NCBI RefSeq assembly: GCF_044466355.1
Contig: NZ_JBITMQ010000005.1
Coordinates: forward strand, 372,001-436,000
Direction of reading: 5' to 3'
DNA: 64,000 nucleotides
DNA from: Actinophytocola sp044466355
Lineage (GTDB): Bacteria; Actinomycetota; Actinomycetes; Mycobacteriales; Pseudonocardiaceae
Below, one piece after another: positions 25,700 to 33,892 of this stretch (its first letter is position 1; each line of letters starts with the position of its first letter). The position numbers and the translations under genes were made by a program. The notes below the pieces were generated by a model. That model worked only from the letters and a program-made list of their open reading frames with translations, was not told the origin of the DNA and did not search any database.

Positions 25700-28106
25700 C
25701 CGGGCTCCCGACGAGTGATCGCAGCTGGGACAGCAACTCGCTGCGGCTGGACGCGCCCAGCCGCTGCCGCATCCGTGCCACGTGGTGCTCCACCGTCTTC
25801 GCCGAGATGAACAACCGGTCCCCGACATCCTTGTACGTCATCCCGGACACCACCAGCTCGGCGACCTGCAGTTCCCGTTCGGACAGCGTGACCTCGGGTG
25901 TCGTCGCCGACGGCTCGTCCGGGACCCGCCGCGCCGCGACCGGCTTGCCCTGCAGCAGCCGGGCGCAGTCCAGCAGCCGCACCATCGCCTTGCGGTCGGT
26001 GGTCTTGGTGGCGGCCCGGCCCGCGAGCCGGGCGCCGTCCCACGTGAAGCCGGCCGCGTGCAGGCCGCGTGCCGCGTCCTCGACGGCGTCCGGGTCGACC
26101 TTGCCCGCCATCAGCTCCGCCCAGCACCGGCCCGCGGCGGCGACCATGCCGAACTGCTCGTCCTTCGCCGCCGCCCGTGCCATGGCCTCGACGTGCTGTT
26201 CCGCCACCTCGACCTGGTTGGCGATCACGGCCGCGTGCAGCCCGCCCCACCACAGGGGCGTCGCCCACAGCGGTGGGTCGCCCAGCCCCTTCAACAACGT
26301 CCTGGTCTGCTCAAGGTGCGCGGCGAGCCTGCTCTCCTCCCGCAGCCGCGCGGCGGCCACCATCAGCTCGCCGAGCGGGAGGACCGTGAACAGGTCCATG
26401 GGGTGGCGCAGCAGCGCCTCCCCGGCCTGCACCCACGCCCGGCCCAGCGTGTCCGTGTCGCCGGTGCGGCGGGCCACGCCCAGCTCGATGGCCACCGCGA
26501 ACAGCCAGTCGCGGGGTTCCAGGTGCGTGCCGCGCAGGGCGTTGAACTGCTCGGCCGCCGCCGTGAGGTCACCGCGCACCATGGCGATCCACGCGCGGAG
26601 CAGCTGGTGGCGGGTGGCGAGCGGCGCGCCGCCGGTCCCGGCCGCGATGGCCCGCTCCACCAGCGACGACGCCGTGGCGAGCTCTCCGTAGTGCAGCGCG
26701 AGCAGCGCGCCCAGCGCCGCCGGGCTGTCCGGCAGCAGCACGCCACGGCCGACCGGTTCGAGCAGCCCGGCCGCACGCACCATCATCGACAGCGCGGTGG
26801 TCGGGGTCCCCGCGACCGACTCGTGCAGCCCGTTCGCCATCAGTGCGAGCGCGCTGGACAGCGAGGTCGGCGGGCCGTCGGACGACGTCTGCGACCGCAG
26901 CTCCCGCGCGTCGGCGAGGTCACCGACGCCGACCAGGCCGAGCGCGGCCAGCTGCTTGCCCTCCTCGGTGCCCGCCCAGCGGTACAGCTGCGCGCCGCGG
27001 AACAGCTGGCCGCGGTGCGCGAGCGCGGCCGCGGCCACCCCGGCCGCGTGGCGCCGCTGCGCGGCGGACTCCGTGGTGATCACCTCGTCCGCCAGCCGCA
27101 GCGCGCCGTCCAGGTCACCGGCCAGCGCGAGCGCCTCCGCCCGCCGGGCCGCGACCTGCAGCGGCGGGCGGCCCGCCGTCACCGCGGCCTCGTACAGCCG
27201 CGCCGACAACGCCGGGTCGACCGGCAGCGCCTCGGCGGCCGCGGCTTCGAACGCCCGCGCCGCGGCGGCGCCGCCGATGCCCGTGCCCAGCAGCGGCCGG
27301 ACCAGCGCCAGCACCTGACCGCCGCGCGCGAGCTGCAGGTCGGCGAGCCGCTGCCGCATCCACGCCCGCCGCTCCACCGGCACGAGCGCCCGGATGGCCC
27401 GCCGCGCGATCGGCAGCAGCGCACCCGCGGTGCCGAACAGCCCGGTCGACCGCGCGGCCTCGGCGATCTCGCCGACCGCCGCCGCGTCCCGGTCGAGCAG
27501 CTCCGCCAGCAGGTCGAGGTGCAGGCCGACCCCGGCGTCGGCGGCCACCATGAACCGCAGCACGTCCTCGTCGAGCCGGGCGAGCTCTGGGCGGAACTCG
27601 GCGAGCGCGGCGACGGGCACCTCGGTCCTGTGCCCGTCGAGCGTCCGCGCGAGCCGGTCGACGAAACCGGGCACGCCACCGGTCTCCGCGTGCACGAACT
27701 CGGCGAGCTGGTCGGTCCGCCGTCCCGCCGGCAGGCACGCCTTGACCTGCGCTGTCGTGAACGGGGCCGGGATCAGCTGCTCCGGCGCGAGGTCGAGCAG
27801 CTCGGCCAGCGCCCTCGGTCTCGGCCACGGCCGGGCCGCCACGACCAGCCGGGTCCGCGTCGCCGTCTCGCGCAACGCGGCGAGGTCGGCGTCGTCGAGG
27901 AGGTGGGCGTCGTCGACGAGCACCACCTCCCCGGTGACCTGGTGGAACGGTCCGGTGTGCACGCTCACGCCGAGCGTGGTGGCGATGTGGTGCAGCAGGG
28001 TGGTCTTGCCGTATCCGCCGGGCGCGACCACGGACACGTGTGCCCGTGTGTCGGCGGCCAGCGCCTCGAGGTGCCGCGACGCGGCGTCATCCAGGATCGG
28101 CGTCAC
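25686..28106 (-). CDS. iniR: IniR-like AAA-LuxR transcriptional regulator
   Basis: The 806-residue protein has an N-terminal AAA/STAND ATPase (Walker A APGGYGKTTLL near residue 30, Walker B VVLVDDAHLLDD near 65), a long TPR-like helical middle, and a C-terminal LuxR helix-turn-helix (LSERELQVAELVVSGMTYKDV, then AKTVEHHVARMRQRLG). This is the MalT/LAL layout and the size of mycobacterial IniR. The assignment rests mainly on context: it is coupled by GTGA (28103-28106) to an Hsp70-like gene and diverges from iniB-iniA-iniC homologues. IniR is the activator of iniBAC in mycobacteria. A generic LAL regulator is the alternative. Confidence 0.78.
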   Translation of the reverse strand: MTPILDDAASRHLEALAADTRAHVSVVAPGGYGKTTLLHHIATTLGVSVHTGPFHQVTGEVVLVDDAHLLDDADLAALRETATRTRLVVAARPWPRPRALAELLDLAPEQLIPAPFTTAQVKACLPAGRRTDQLAEFVHAETGGVPGFVDRLARTLDGHRTEVPVAALAEFRPELARLDEDVLRFMVAADAGVGLHLDLLAELLDRDAAAVGEIAEAARSTGLFGTAGALLPIARRAIRALVPVERRAWMRQRLADLQLARGGQVLALVRPLLGTGIGGAAAARAFEAAAAEALPVDPALSARLYEAAVTAGRPPLQVAARRAEALALAGDLDGALRLADEVITTESAAQRRHAAGVAAAALAHRGQLFRGAQLYRWAGTEEGKQLAALGLVGVGDLADARELRSQTSSDGPPTSLSSALALMANGLHESVAGTPTTALSMMVRAAGLLEPVGRGVLLPDSPAALGALLALHYGELATASSLVERAIAAGTGGAPLATRHQLLRAWIAMVRGDLTAAAEQFNALRGTHLEPRDWLFAVAIELGVARRTGDTDTLGRAWVQAGEALLRHPMDLFTVLPLGELMVAAARLREESRLAAHLEQTRTLLKGLGDPPLWATPLWWGGLHAAVIANQVEVAEQHVEAMARAAAKDEQFGMVAAAGRCWAELMAGKVDPDAVEDAARGLHAAGFTWDGARLAGRAATKTTDRKAMVRLLDCARLLQGKPVAARRVPDEPSATTPEVTLSERELQVAELVVSGMTYKDVGDRLFISAKTVEHHVARMRQRLGASSRSELLSQLRSLVGSPGARD

Positions 28107-29542
28107 TCAGGGTCCTTGTCAGCGGCCTTGTCAGGGGCCTTGTGAGAGGCCTTGTCAGAGTCAGAGTCCTTGTCGGGATCGACACGGCGTCGTCGCCGGG
28201 GCGGGTCGTCGGTGGCCGGCACGCGGTCGTCCACCAGATCCCAGGATCGCTGGTCGCGGTCCAGCTCGTCGACCTCGGTGCCACCCCGCACGCGGCGGGC
28301 GAGGCGCGCGAGGCCGCGCGCGGGCGGGGCCAGCGCCGGGATCTCGACCGGTGGCCGGGGCGGCGGCGGCCCGACGTCGGGCACCTCGGAAGCGATGTCG
28401 TCGAACCGCATGAGGTCCGTGTGCTGGGAGACCGCCGCGGTGGGCGTGACGGTCGGGGAGACCTGCACGGGTCTGGACTGCACGGTGGGCTTGGCGACCC
28501 GTCCGCCCGCGAGCGCGGCGCCCCTGGCGACGGCCGTGACCGGGTCGTCGGCCGCGACCACCCGCACCCGCACCGCCGCCGACACCAGCTCGGCGATCAG
28601 CGGCACCCGCGCGCACCCGCCGACGAGCACGACGGCGCGGAGGGCGTCCTGCTCGGCGCCCTGGAGGGCACGCCGCAGGATCTGCACGGTGTGCTCGACG
28701 ACCGGCCGGATCAGGCCGTCGAACTCGGTGCGGTTGACCATGACGGTCGCCGTCTTCGACCCCGGCGGCGCCGGGATGGTCACCGCGACCGCGGTGGACA
28801 GCTGCTCCTTCGCGGCGTCGCAGGCGGCCCGCAACGCGGCGAGCGCGGCCGGCGAGTCGGGCAGTTCCCCCAGCTCGGCGGCGACGTGCTCGGCGAGCAG
28901 GTCGTCGAACAGGGAGCCGCCGAGCGCGTCCACGCTGTCGGCGTGCGCACGCAGCTCGAACCCGAACGCGCCCCGGCGCAGCACGGCGGCCTCGAAGCGG
29001 CTCGCGCCGAGCGAGTACACCGCGATCTCCTGCCCGACCTCGACGCGGTCGGTCGCCGCGTAGGCCTCGGCGGCCGCGACGGGGCGGGGCAGCATGGTCA
29101 GCTCGGGCAGGTTCAACTCGCGCAGGGCCGCCTGCAGCACGGACCGCCGATGCGTCCCCCAGCCAACGGGGTGAGTGACCACCAGCCGGCTGGCGGGCGA
29201 GCCCTCGTAGGCCTCCACGCGATCCACGACCCACGCCACGAACGCGGCGGCCAGCGACTCGGCCGGGTAGTGGCGCCCCCCTAGGGCGACGGGGACCTCG
29301 TCGCCGATCCGGTCGAGGAAGTCGCGGGCGACCCGGTCGGGAGCCGTGGCCGCGCCGCGACGCGCGGCCGCGCCGACCTCCACCGCGTCGTCGCTGGTCA
29401 ACAGCAGTACGGACGCGACGCCCTGGTCGGTGTCGTCGTCGAGTGGCACGATCGTGGGTTCGCTCCAGCTGTCGTGCCGGTTGTGGCTCACCGCCGCCGT
29501 GGTGCGCGCGGTGCCGAGGTCGATCCCGAGGGCGTACGGCAT
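28103..29542 (-). CDS. Hsp70-like ATPase of the ini locus
   Basis: This 479-residue Hsp70/actin-fold protein has phosphate loop 1 IDLGTARTT (8-16), phosphate 2 AVYSLGASRFEAAVL, the adenosine motif VVLVGGCARVPLI and the connecting helix. The substrate-binding domain of DnaK is missing. In its place is a Pro-rich linker (VGPPPPRPPVEIP) and a charged, repetitive tail DKDSDSDKASHKAPDK. The second phosphate loop has SLGAS where DnaK has DLGGG, so hydrolysis may be weak. The start is ATG 29542. It is the first gene of the leftward unit ending with the IniR-like regulator, and it may sense or relay envelope stress. Confidence 0.82.
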   Translation of the reverse strand: MPYALGIDLGTARTTAAVSHNRHDSWSEPTIVPLDDDTDQGVASVLLLTSDDAVEVGAAARRGAATAPDRVARDFLDRIGDEVPVALGGRHYPAESLAAAFVAWVVDRVEAYEGSPASRLVVTHPVGWGTHRRSVLQAALRELNLPELTMLPRPVAAAEAYAATDRVEVGQEIAVYSLGASRFEAAVLRRGAFGFELRAHADSVDALGGSLFDDLLAEHVAAELGELPDSPAALAALRAACDAAKEQLSTAVAVTIPAPPGSKTATVMVNRTEFDGLIRPVVEHTVQILRRALQGAEQDALRAVVLVGGCARVPLIAELVSAAVRVRVVAADDPVTAVARGAALAGGRVAKPTVQSRPVQVSPTVTPTAAVSQHTDLMRFDDIASEVPDVGPPPPRPPVEIPALAPPARGLARLARRVRGGTEVDELDRDQRSWDLVDDRVPATDDPPRRRRRVDPDKDSDSDKASHKAPDKAADKDPE

Positions 29543-29822
29543 TTGCGGGCGTTACCTCCGTCCGTGCGGGCGGGCTATGTCGTACCAGGGCGCGGGACCC
29601 CGTGGGGCCACCCCCAGTGGGTCAGTGGGCGAACCCCTAACCCCCTAACGAGTGAGTCATTGTTAGCCCTATGGGTCGAAACGACAACTCGGAGTGATCC
29701 CCGATGTCCCCCGACCTCGGCGTCCCTAGGTTGATCTCCGCACGGCGCCGCGGCGGGTCGAACCGCACGTCCCCACCATGACCATCGCCGCGCGCCAGTT
29801 CTGAATCCGCTAGGAGAAATTC
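29543..29822. promoter_or_regulatory. Divergent control region of the ini locus
   Basis: These 280 nt separate the Hsp70-like gene from iniB. Visible elements are two head-to-tail copies of CCCCTAAC (29634-29641 and 29642-29649) followed by GTTAGCCC (29662-29669) in roughly inverted orientation, which together make an extended two-arm motif. An AGGAGA ribosome site at 29812-29817 precedes the iniB GTG. The paired CCCTAAC words are the obvious candidate binding site for the IniR-like activator. No clear -35/-10 pair was picked out. Confidence 0.5.
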
Positions 29823-31889
29823 GTGTCTTTCCCAGTAGAGACGCTTCACGACCTCGCGTTGACGCTGCTCAACGACGACGCCGCGATGGCCGCCTACGCC
29901 GCCGACCCGGTCGGCGTGCTCAGGGAGGCGGGGTTCTCCGACTTGACACCCACAGATGTGCAGGAGGTTCTCACCTTGGTTCGCGACGATATGCCGGTGG
30001 ACGCACCGGCCGAGACTTCGGCCAACACCTCGGCCGAGGCATCGGCCGAGGTCGAGGCCGACGGCTCCGCCGCGCCGATGGACGGCGAGTGCGCCACCGA
30101 CACCCCCGCCGAGTCGCCGGCGGACGTTCCCGGCCTCGGCGACCTGCCTGGGCTCGGCGCGCTGCCGGGGCTGGGCGACCTCCCGGGCGGGCTGCCCGCC
30201 CTGCCGGGTCTGGGTGACCTGCCGGTGGACCTGCCCGAGGGGCTCCCCGCGCTCCCGGCGTTGCCGGGTGGGTGTGACGACGGTGACGGTTCGTCGGCGC
30301 TGCCGGCGCTGCCGGGCCTCGGTGACCTGCCGTCCGGTGTCCCGGGTGTCGGCGCGCTGCCCGCGCTGCCCGGCCTGGGTGACCTGCCGGTCGACGTGCC
30401 GGAGGGGCTGCCCGCCCTGCCGGAGCTGGGTGACCTGCCGTCGGGCGTCCCGGGTGTCGGCGCGCTGCCGGGCCTGGGTGACCTGCCGGTGGACCTGCCC
30501 GAGGGGCTCCCCGCCCTGCCGGAGCTGGGTGACCTGCCGTCCGGTGTCCCGGGTGTCGGCGCGCTGCCCGCGCTGCCGGGCCTGGGTGACCTGCCGGTGG
30601 ACCTGCCCGAGGGGCTCCCCNNNNNNNNNNNNNNNNNNNNNNNNNNNNNNNNNNNNNNNNNNNNNNNNNNNNNNNNNNNNNNNNNNNNNNNNNNNNNNNN
30701 NNNNNNNNNNNNNNNNNNGGTCGGCGCGCTGCCCGCGCTGCCGGGCCTGGGTGACCTGCCGGTGGACCTGCCCGAGGGGCTCCCCGCGCTCCCGGCGTTG
30801 CCGGGTGGGTGTGATGACGGTGACGGTTCGTCGGCGCTGCCGGCGCTGCCCGCCCTGCCGGGTCTGGGTGACCTGCCGGGCCTCGGTGACCTCGACACCC
30901 CCGCCGGCGGCGTGAACGCCATCGTCGACACCGGCAGCACCGGCGTCGTCACGAGCGTGACCAACGACGTGCTGTACTCGGCGACGTCCGGTTACCTCTC
31001 GAACGAGGGTGACGGCGACGCCCCGACGATCTCGCACGTCACGACCAGCATGCTGGGTGAGGTCACCGCGGACGGGAAGCTCGCCCCGGAGGAGTTCGGC
31101 GGCGCGTTCGGCGCCTCCTCGTCCGTGGTCGACCTCGACGCGGGCCTCGTCGGCCACTCCAGCGGTCACGTCGCGACCGGTGCCGGGGTCGACAGCGTCC
31201 TCGGCGGTCTCGCCGGTGGCCTGACCGCGTCCCCCGATGGCCTGTCGATCGCCGGGCAGTCCCCGCTCGGCAACTTCTCGGCCGGCTCGGACGGCGAGTT
31301 CTCCATCGACCCGGCGAACCCGGCCGACCTGCTCGACGTCGACAACCTCGGCACGACCGGCGACGCGGTCGCCGGGACGGTCGCGAACGTCGCCTCGAGC
31401 GGCACCCACGCGGTGACCGGCGGCGTCGAGAACGGCGGCGACCAGCTCGCCGGCCTGCTGACCGGCCCGGCCGCCCCGGTCGCGGACGTCGTGGACACCA
31501 CGACCGACACCGTGTCCGACGGCATCTCCCAGGGTGGCGCCACCGTCACCGACCACGTGTCGACCCTGCCCGCCGTCGACGACCTGCCGGTGCCGCAGCT
31601 CCCCGAGCTGCCCGCGCTGCCGGACGTGCCGACGATCGACTCGGCCGCGGTGCCCGCGGTCGGCGACGTCACCAGCTCGGTCTCCGACACCGTGGCCGGC
31701 GTGACCAGCCAGCTGCCGGTCGACACCTCGTCGCTGCCGGTCGACACGAGCGCCGTCACCGGCCTCGTGTCCGACAACCCGGTGACCGATGCCGTCAACG
31801 ACAGCCCGGTGGGTGGGCTCGTCTCGGGCGTCACCGGCCACCTCCCGCAGGACGCCCCCATCGTGGGCGATCTGGATCTGGGTCTGTAA
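29823..31889 (+). CDS. iniB: IniB-like repeat protein (contains an assembly gap)
   Basis: About the first 60 residues form an IniB-type N-terminal domain: VETLHDLALTLLNDD, AAYAADPVGVLREAGFSDLTPTDVQEV. An Ala/Glu-rich linker follows, then Pro-Leu-Gly repeats (33-36 residues each, GLGDLPVDLPEGLPALPELG) and a long Asp/Gly/Val/Thr-rich C-terminal half with no further domain. There is no classical signal peptide. 98 undetermined bases sit inside the repeats, so the true length is unknown; the frame is kept across them. In mycobacteria IniB is a Gly-rich protein made under wall stress with IniA and IniC. GTG 29823 has AGGAGA upstream. A strong hairpin follows the gene. Confidence 0.8.
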   Translation: MSFPVETLHDLALTLLNDDAAMAAYAADPVGVLREAGFSDLTPTDVQEVLTLVRDDMPVDAPAETSANTSAEASAEVEADGSAAPMDGECATDTPAESPADVPGLGDLPGLGALPGLGDLPGGLPALPGLGDLPVDLPEGLPALPALPGGCDDGDGSSALPALPGLGDLPSGVPGVGALPALPGLGDLPVDVPEGLPALPELGDLPSGVPGVGALPGLGDLPVDLPEGLPALPELGDLPSGVPGVGALPALPGLGDLPVDLPEGLPXXXXXXXXXXXXXXXXXXXXXXXXXXXXXXXXXVGALPALPGLGDLPVDLPEGLPALPALPGGCDDGDGSSALPALPALPGLGDLPGLGDLDTPAGGVNAIVDTGSTGVVTSVTNDVLYSATSGYLSNEGDGDAPTISHVTTSMLGEVTADGKLAPEEFGGAFGASSSVVDLDAGLVGHSSGHVATGAGVDSVLGGLAGGLTASPDGLSIAGQSPLGNFSAGSDGEFSIDPANPADLLDVDNLGTTGDAVAGTVANVASSGTHAVTGGVENGGDQLAGLLTGPAAPVADVVDTTTDTVSDGISQGGATVTDHVSTLPAVDDLPVPQLPELPALPDVPTIDSAAVPAVGDVTSSVSDTVAGVTSQLPVDTSSLPVDTSAVTGLVSDNPVTDAVNDSPVGGLVSGVTGHLPQDAPIVGDLDLGL
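30127..30900 (+). repeat. Tandem coding repeats in iniB, 99-108 bp units
   Basis: The unit ALPALPGLGDLPVDLPEGLP followed by ALPELGDLPSGVPGVG is 36 residues long, or 33 when the first ALP is missing. At least two full units and several partial ones surround the gap. A separate block, LPALPGGCDDGDGSSALPALP, occurs once near each end of the array (about 30262 and 30805), so the whole array is bracketed by two near-identical Cys/Asp-containing blocks. Such near-identical DNA explains the assembly failure at 30621-30718. Confidence 0.85.
30621..30718. other. Assembly gap (98 N) within the iniB repeats
   Basis: A run of 98 undetermined bases. The sequence before ends at a codon boundary in EGLP and resumes in frame at VGALPALPGLG, so an unknown number of 33/36-residue repeat units could be missing. 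The stated length should not be trusted as real. Confidence 0.98.
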
Positions 31890-31938
31890 CGCGCCTTTTC
31901 AGCCCAGTGGGAAACGGGGTTAGCCCCAACCCCGAAGA

Positions 31939-31969
31939 GCCGGGGCCCGTACGCCGTACGGGCCCCGGC
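31939..31969 (+). terminator. Strong hairpin after iniB
   Basis: A 14-bp perfect stem (31939-31952 with 31956-31969) closes over a 3-nt loop, followed by CCCCC rather than a T-run. It ends 14 nt before the iniA start. It could terminate most transcripts and so make iniB far more abundant than iniA and iniC, or act as an RNA-stabilising 3' end. Confidence 0.75.
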
Positions 31970-31983
31970 CCCCTTTCACCCAG

Positions 31984-33825
31984 ATGGGGGAGCACGGCAC
32001 ACTCGTCCGCGTGAGGACTCAGCCCTGGCTCACCGTTCTCGACGACACCATCGCCGCGTGCATCACGCACCACCGCACTGACCTGGCGGGAAAGCTGGAG
32101 AAGCGCCGTTCGCTCCTCCTCGAACCGACACTCCGGGTGCCCGTGATCGGTGAGCTGAACCAGGGCAAAAGTCAGTTGGTGAACGCCCTCGTGACCGCGA
32201 ACGTGTGTGCCGTGGGTGACGATGTGACCACAATCACGCCAACGACCGTAACGCATTCGCCGACCCCCACCGCGGCTCTCGTCACCGACGTCCCGACGTC
32301 CGGCCGACGCGCCATCGGCCCGTCGAACGAGCCGACGCGGACGCCCGTTCCGGTGGACGAGGTCGCCCAGCGGGCGCTGGTCAGCCCACCCGACGTGCAC
32401 GCCGAGGTCGGCCTGCCGCGCGAGCTGCTCGCCGCCGGGCTCGCGCTGATCGACACGCCCGCCCTCAACTCGACCGGCGCGTTGCGCACCGCGTCGACGT
32501 TCGCCGCGCTCGCCACCGCCGACGCCGTGCTCATGATCACCGACGCCACCGGCGAGCTGTGCGCCTCCGAGCTGGACCTGCTCAAGGAGGTCACGTCGCT
32601 CTGCCCCGTGGTCACGGTCGTGCTCACGAAGATCGACATCGTGCCGCGCTGGCGCAAGGTCGCCGAGCGCAACCGCGCCCGCCTCGCCGCGGCGGGCCTG
32701 CGGGTGAAGGTCGTGCCGGTGTCGGCGACCGTGCGGCTGGCCGCCGCGCAGACCGGCGACAAGCAGCTCAACGAGGAGTCCGGCTTCGCCGACCTCGTGC
32801 GCACCCTGTCCCAGGACGTGCTGCGCAACGGCGACATGATCGCCCGCGGCGCCACCGCCGTGCTGGCCGCGCAGGCAACCAAGGAGCTGATCGGCCCGCT
32901 CACCACCGCACTGACCGAGGCCCGCACCGGTGAGCAGGGCCGGGCGCAGACGCAGTACCGCGCGGCCCAGCACCGCCTCGACGAGCTGCGCAGACGCACG
33001 ACCCGCTGGCAGACCATGCTCTCCGACGAGGTCGCCGACCTGATCTCCGACGTGGAGTACGACCTGCGCGACCGCACCCGCAAGATCGTCCGGGTCGCCG
33101 ACGAGTTCTTCGACGCCGCCGACCCGGCCAAGACGTGGGACGATTTCGGCGACTGGCTCCGGGACGCGCTCGTGGACACCGCCGAGGTCAACTTCGCGTG
33201 GCTCGTCGAGCGGTTCCAGTGGGTGGCGGAGAAGATCGCCCGTCAGGTGGCGCTCGAGGAGGCCGTGCCGGAGGACGTCGCGAAGGAAGGCCTGCTCGAC
33301 CACGTCGGCGGGCTGGAACCGCCCAGGATCGAGAAGTTCACCATCGGCCAGCAGCTGTTCGTCGGTCTCCGCGGCTCGTACGGCGGCCTGCTCATGTTCG
33401 GTCTCGCGACCACGATCGCCGGCATGCCGCTGATCAACCCGATCTCGCTGTCCGCGGGCGCCGCGTTCGGCGCGAAGAGCATCTGGGACGAGCGGTCCGG
33501 CAGGCTGAAGCGGCGGCAGGCCCTCGCCAAGCAGACCGCGCAGCGCCACGTCGACGACTTCTTCCTCTCCTACGGCAAGGCCAGCAAGGACACCGCCCGC
33601 CAGGTGCAGAGGAAGCTGCGCGACCACTTCCAGGCGGTCGTCGAGCGGCTGCAGTCGGGCATCGCCGAGCAGGCGACCGCCGCCAAGCGCGCCGCGGAGG
33701 CGGAGCTGGCCGAGCGGCGGCGCCGCAGCCAGGAGATCGCCGCCGAGGTGGACCGGCTCGTCGGACTGCACAAGCGGATCCAGGCCCTGGTCGGCCAGCC
33801 CGCGCCCAGGGAGCTGACAGCGTGA
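31984..33825 (+). CDS. iniA: IniA-like dynamin-family GTPase
   Basis: The 613-residue bacterial dynamin-like protein has P-loop GELNQGKS (56-63), a G2 threonine in DDVTTITPT, G3 DTPA (157-160) and G4 TKID (215-218). A helical stalk follows, then a hydrophobic paddle near GGLLMFGLATTIAGMPLINPIS and a long coiled coil to the C-terminus, as in mycobacterial IniA, which binds and fissions membrane. I keep ATG 31984, but it has no ribosome site; GTG 32011 (VRTQPWL) is an equally likely start. The hairpin after iniB separates it from that gene. It forms a pair with the next GTPase. Confidence 0.88.
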   Translation: MGEHGTLVRVRTQPWLTVLDDTIAACITHHRTDLAGKLEKRRSLLLEPTLRVPVIGELNQGKSQLVNALVTANVCAVGDDVTTITPTTVTHSPTPTAALVTDVPTSGRRAIGPSNEPTRTPVPVDEVAQRALVSPPDVHAEVGLPRELLAAGLALIDTPALNSTGALRTASTFAALATADAVLMITDATGELCASELDLLKEVTSLCPVVTVVLTKIDIVPRWRKVAERNRARLAAAGLRVKVVPVSATVRLAAAQTGDKQLNEESGFADLVRTLSQDVLRNGDMIARGATAVLAAQATKELIGPLTTALTEARTGEQGRAQTQYRAAQHRLDELRRRTTRWQTMLSDEVADLISDVEYDLRDRTRKIVRVADEFFDAADPAKTWDDFGDWLRDALVDTAEVNFAWLVERFQWVAEKIARQVALEEAVPEDVAKEGLLDHVGGLEPPRIEKFTIGQQLFVGLRGSYGGLLMFGLATTIAGMPLINPISLSAGAAFGAKSIWDERSGRLKRRQALAKQTAQRHVDDFFLSYGKASKDTARQVQRKLRDHFQAVVERLQSGIAEQATAAKRAAEAELAERRRRSQEIAAEVDRLVGLHKRIQALVGQPAPRELTA

Positions 33826-33892
33826 GCGGAGCTTGCGGAGCGAACCGGTCAGGCACAGCAGCACGGCGCCCCGGAGCCTGCGAGGGGGCGGC

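Noticed and set aside
30127..30900. CRISPR array
   Set aside because: The regular units are coding and in frame with iniB, with variation that preserves the Pro-Leu-Gly pattern; there are no unique spacers or cas genes.
29637..31841. 734-codon minus-strand open frame
   Set aside because: Antisense shadow of the repetitive iniB gene and its gap.
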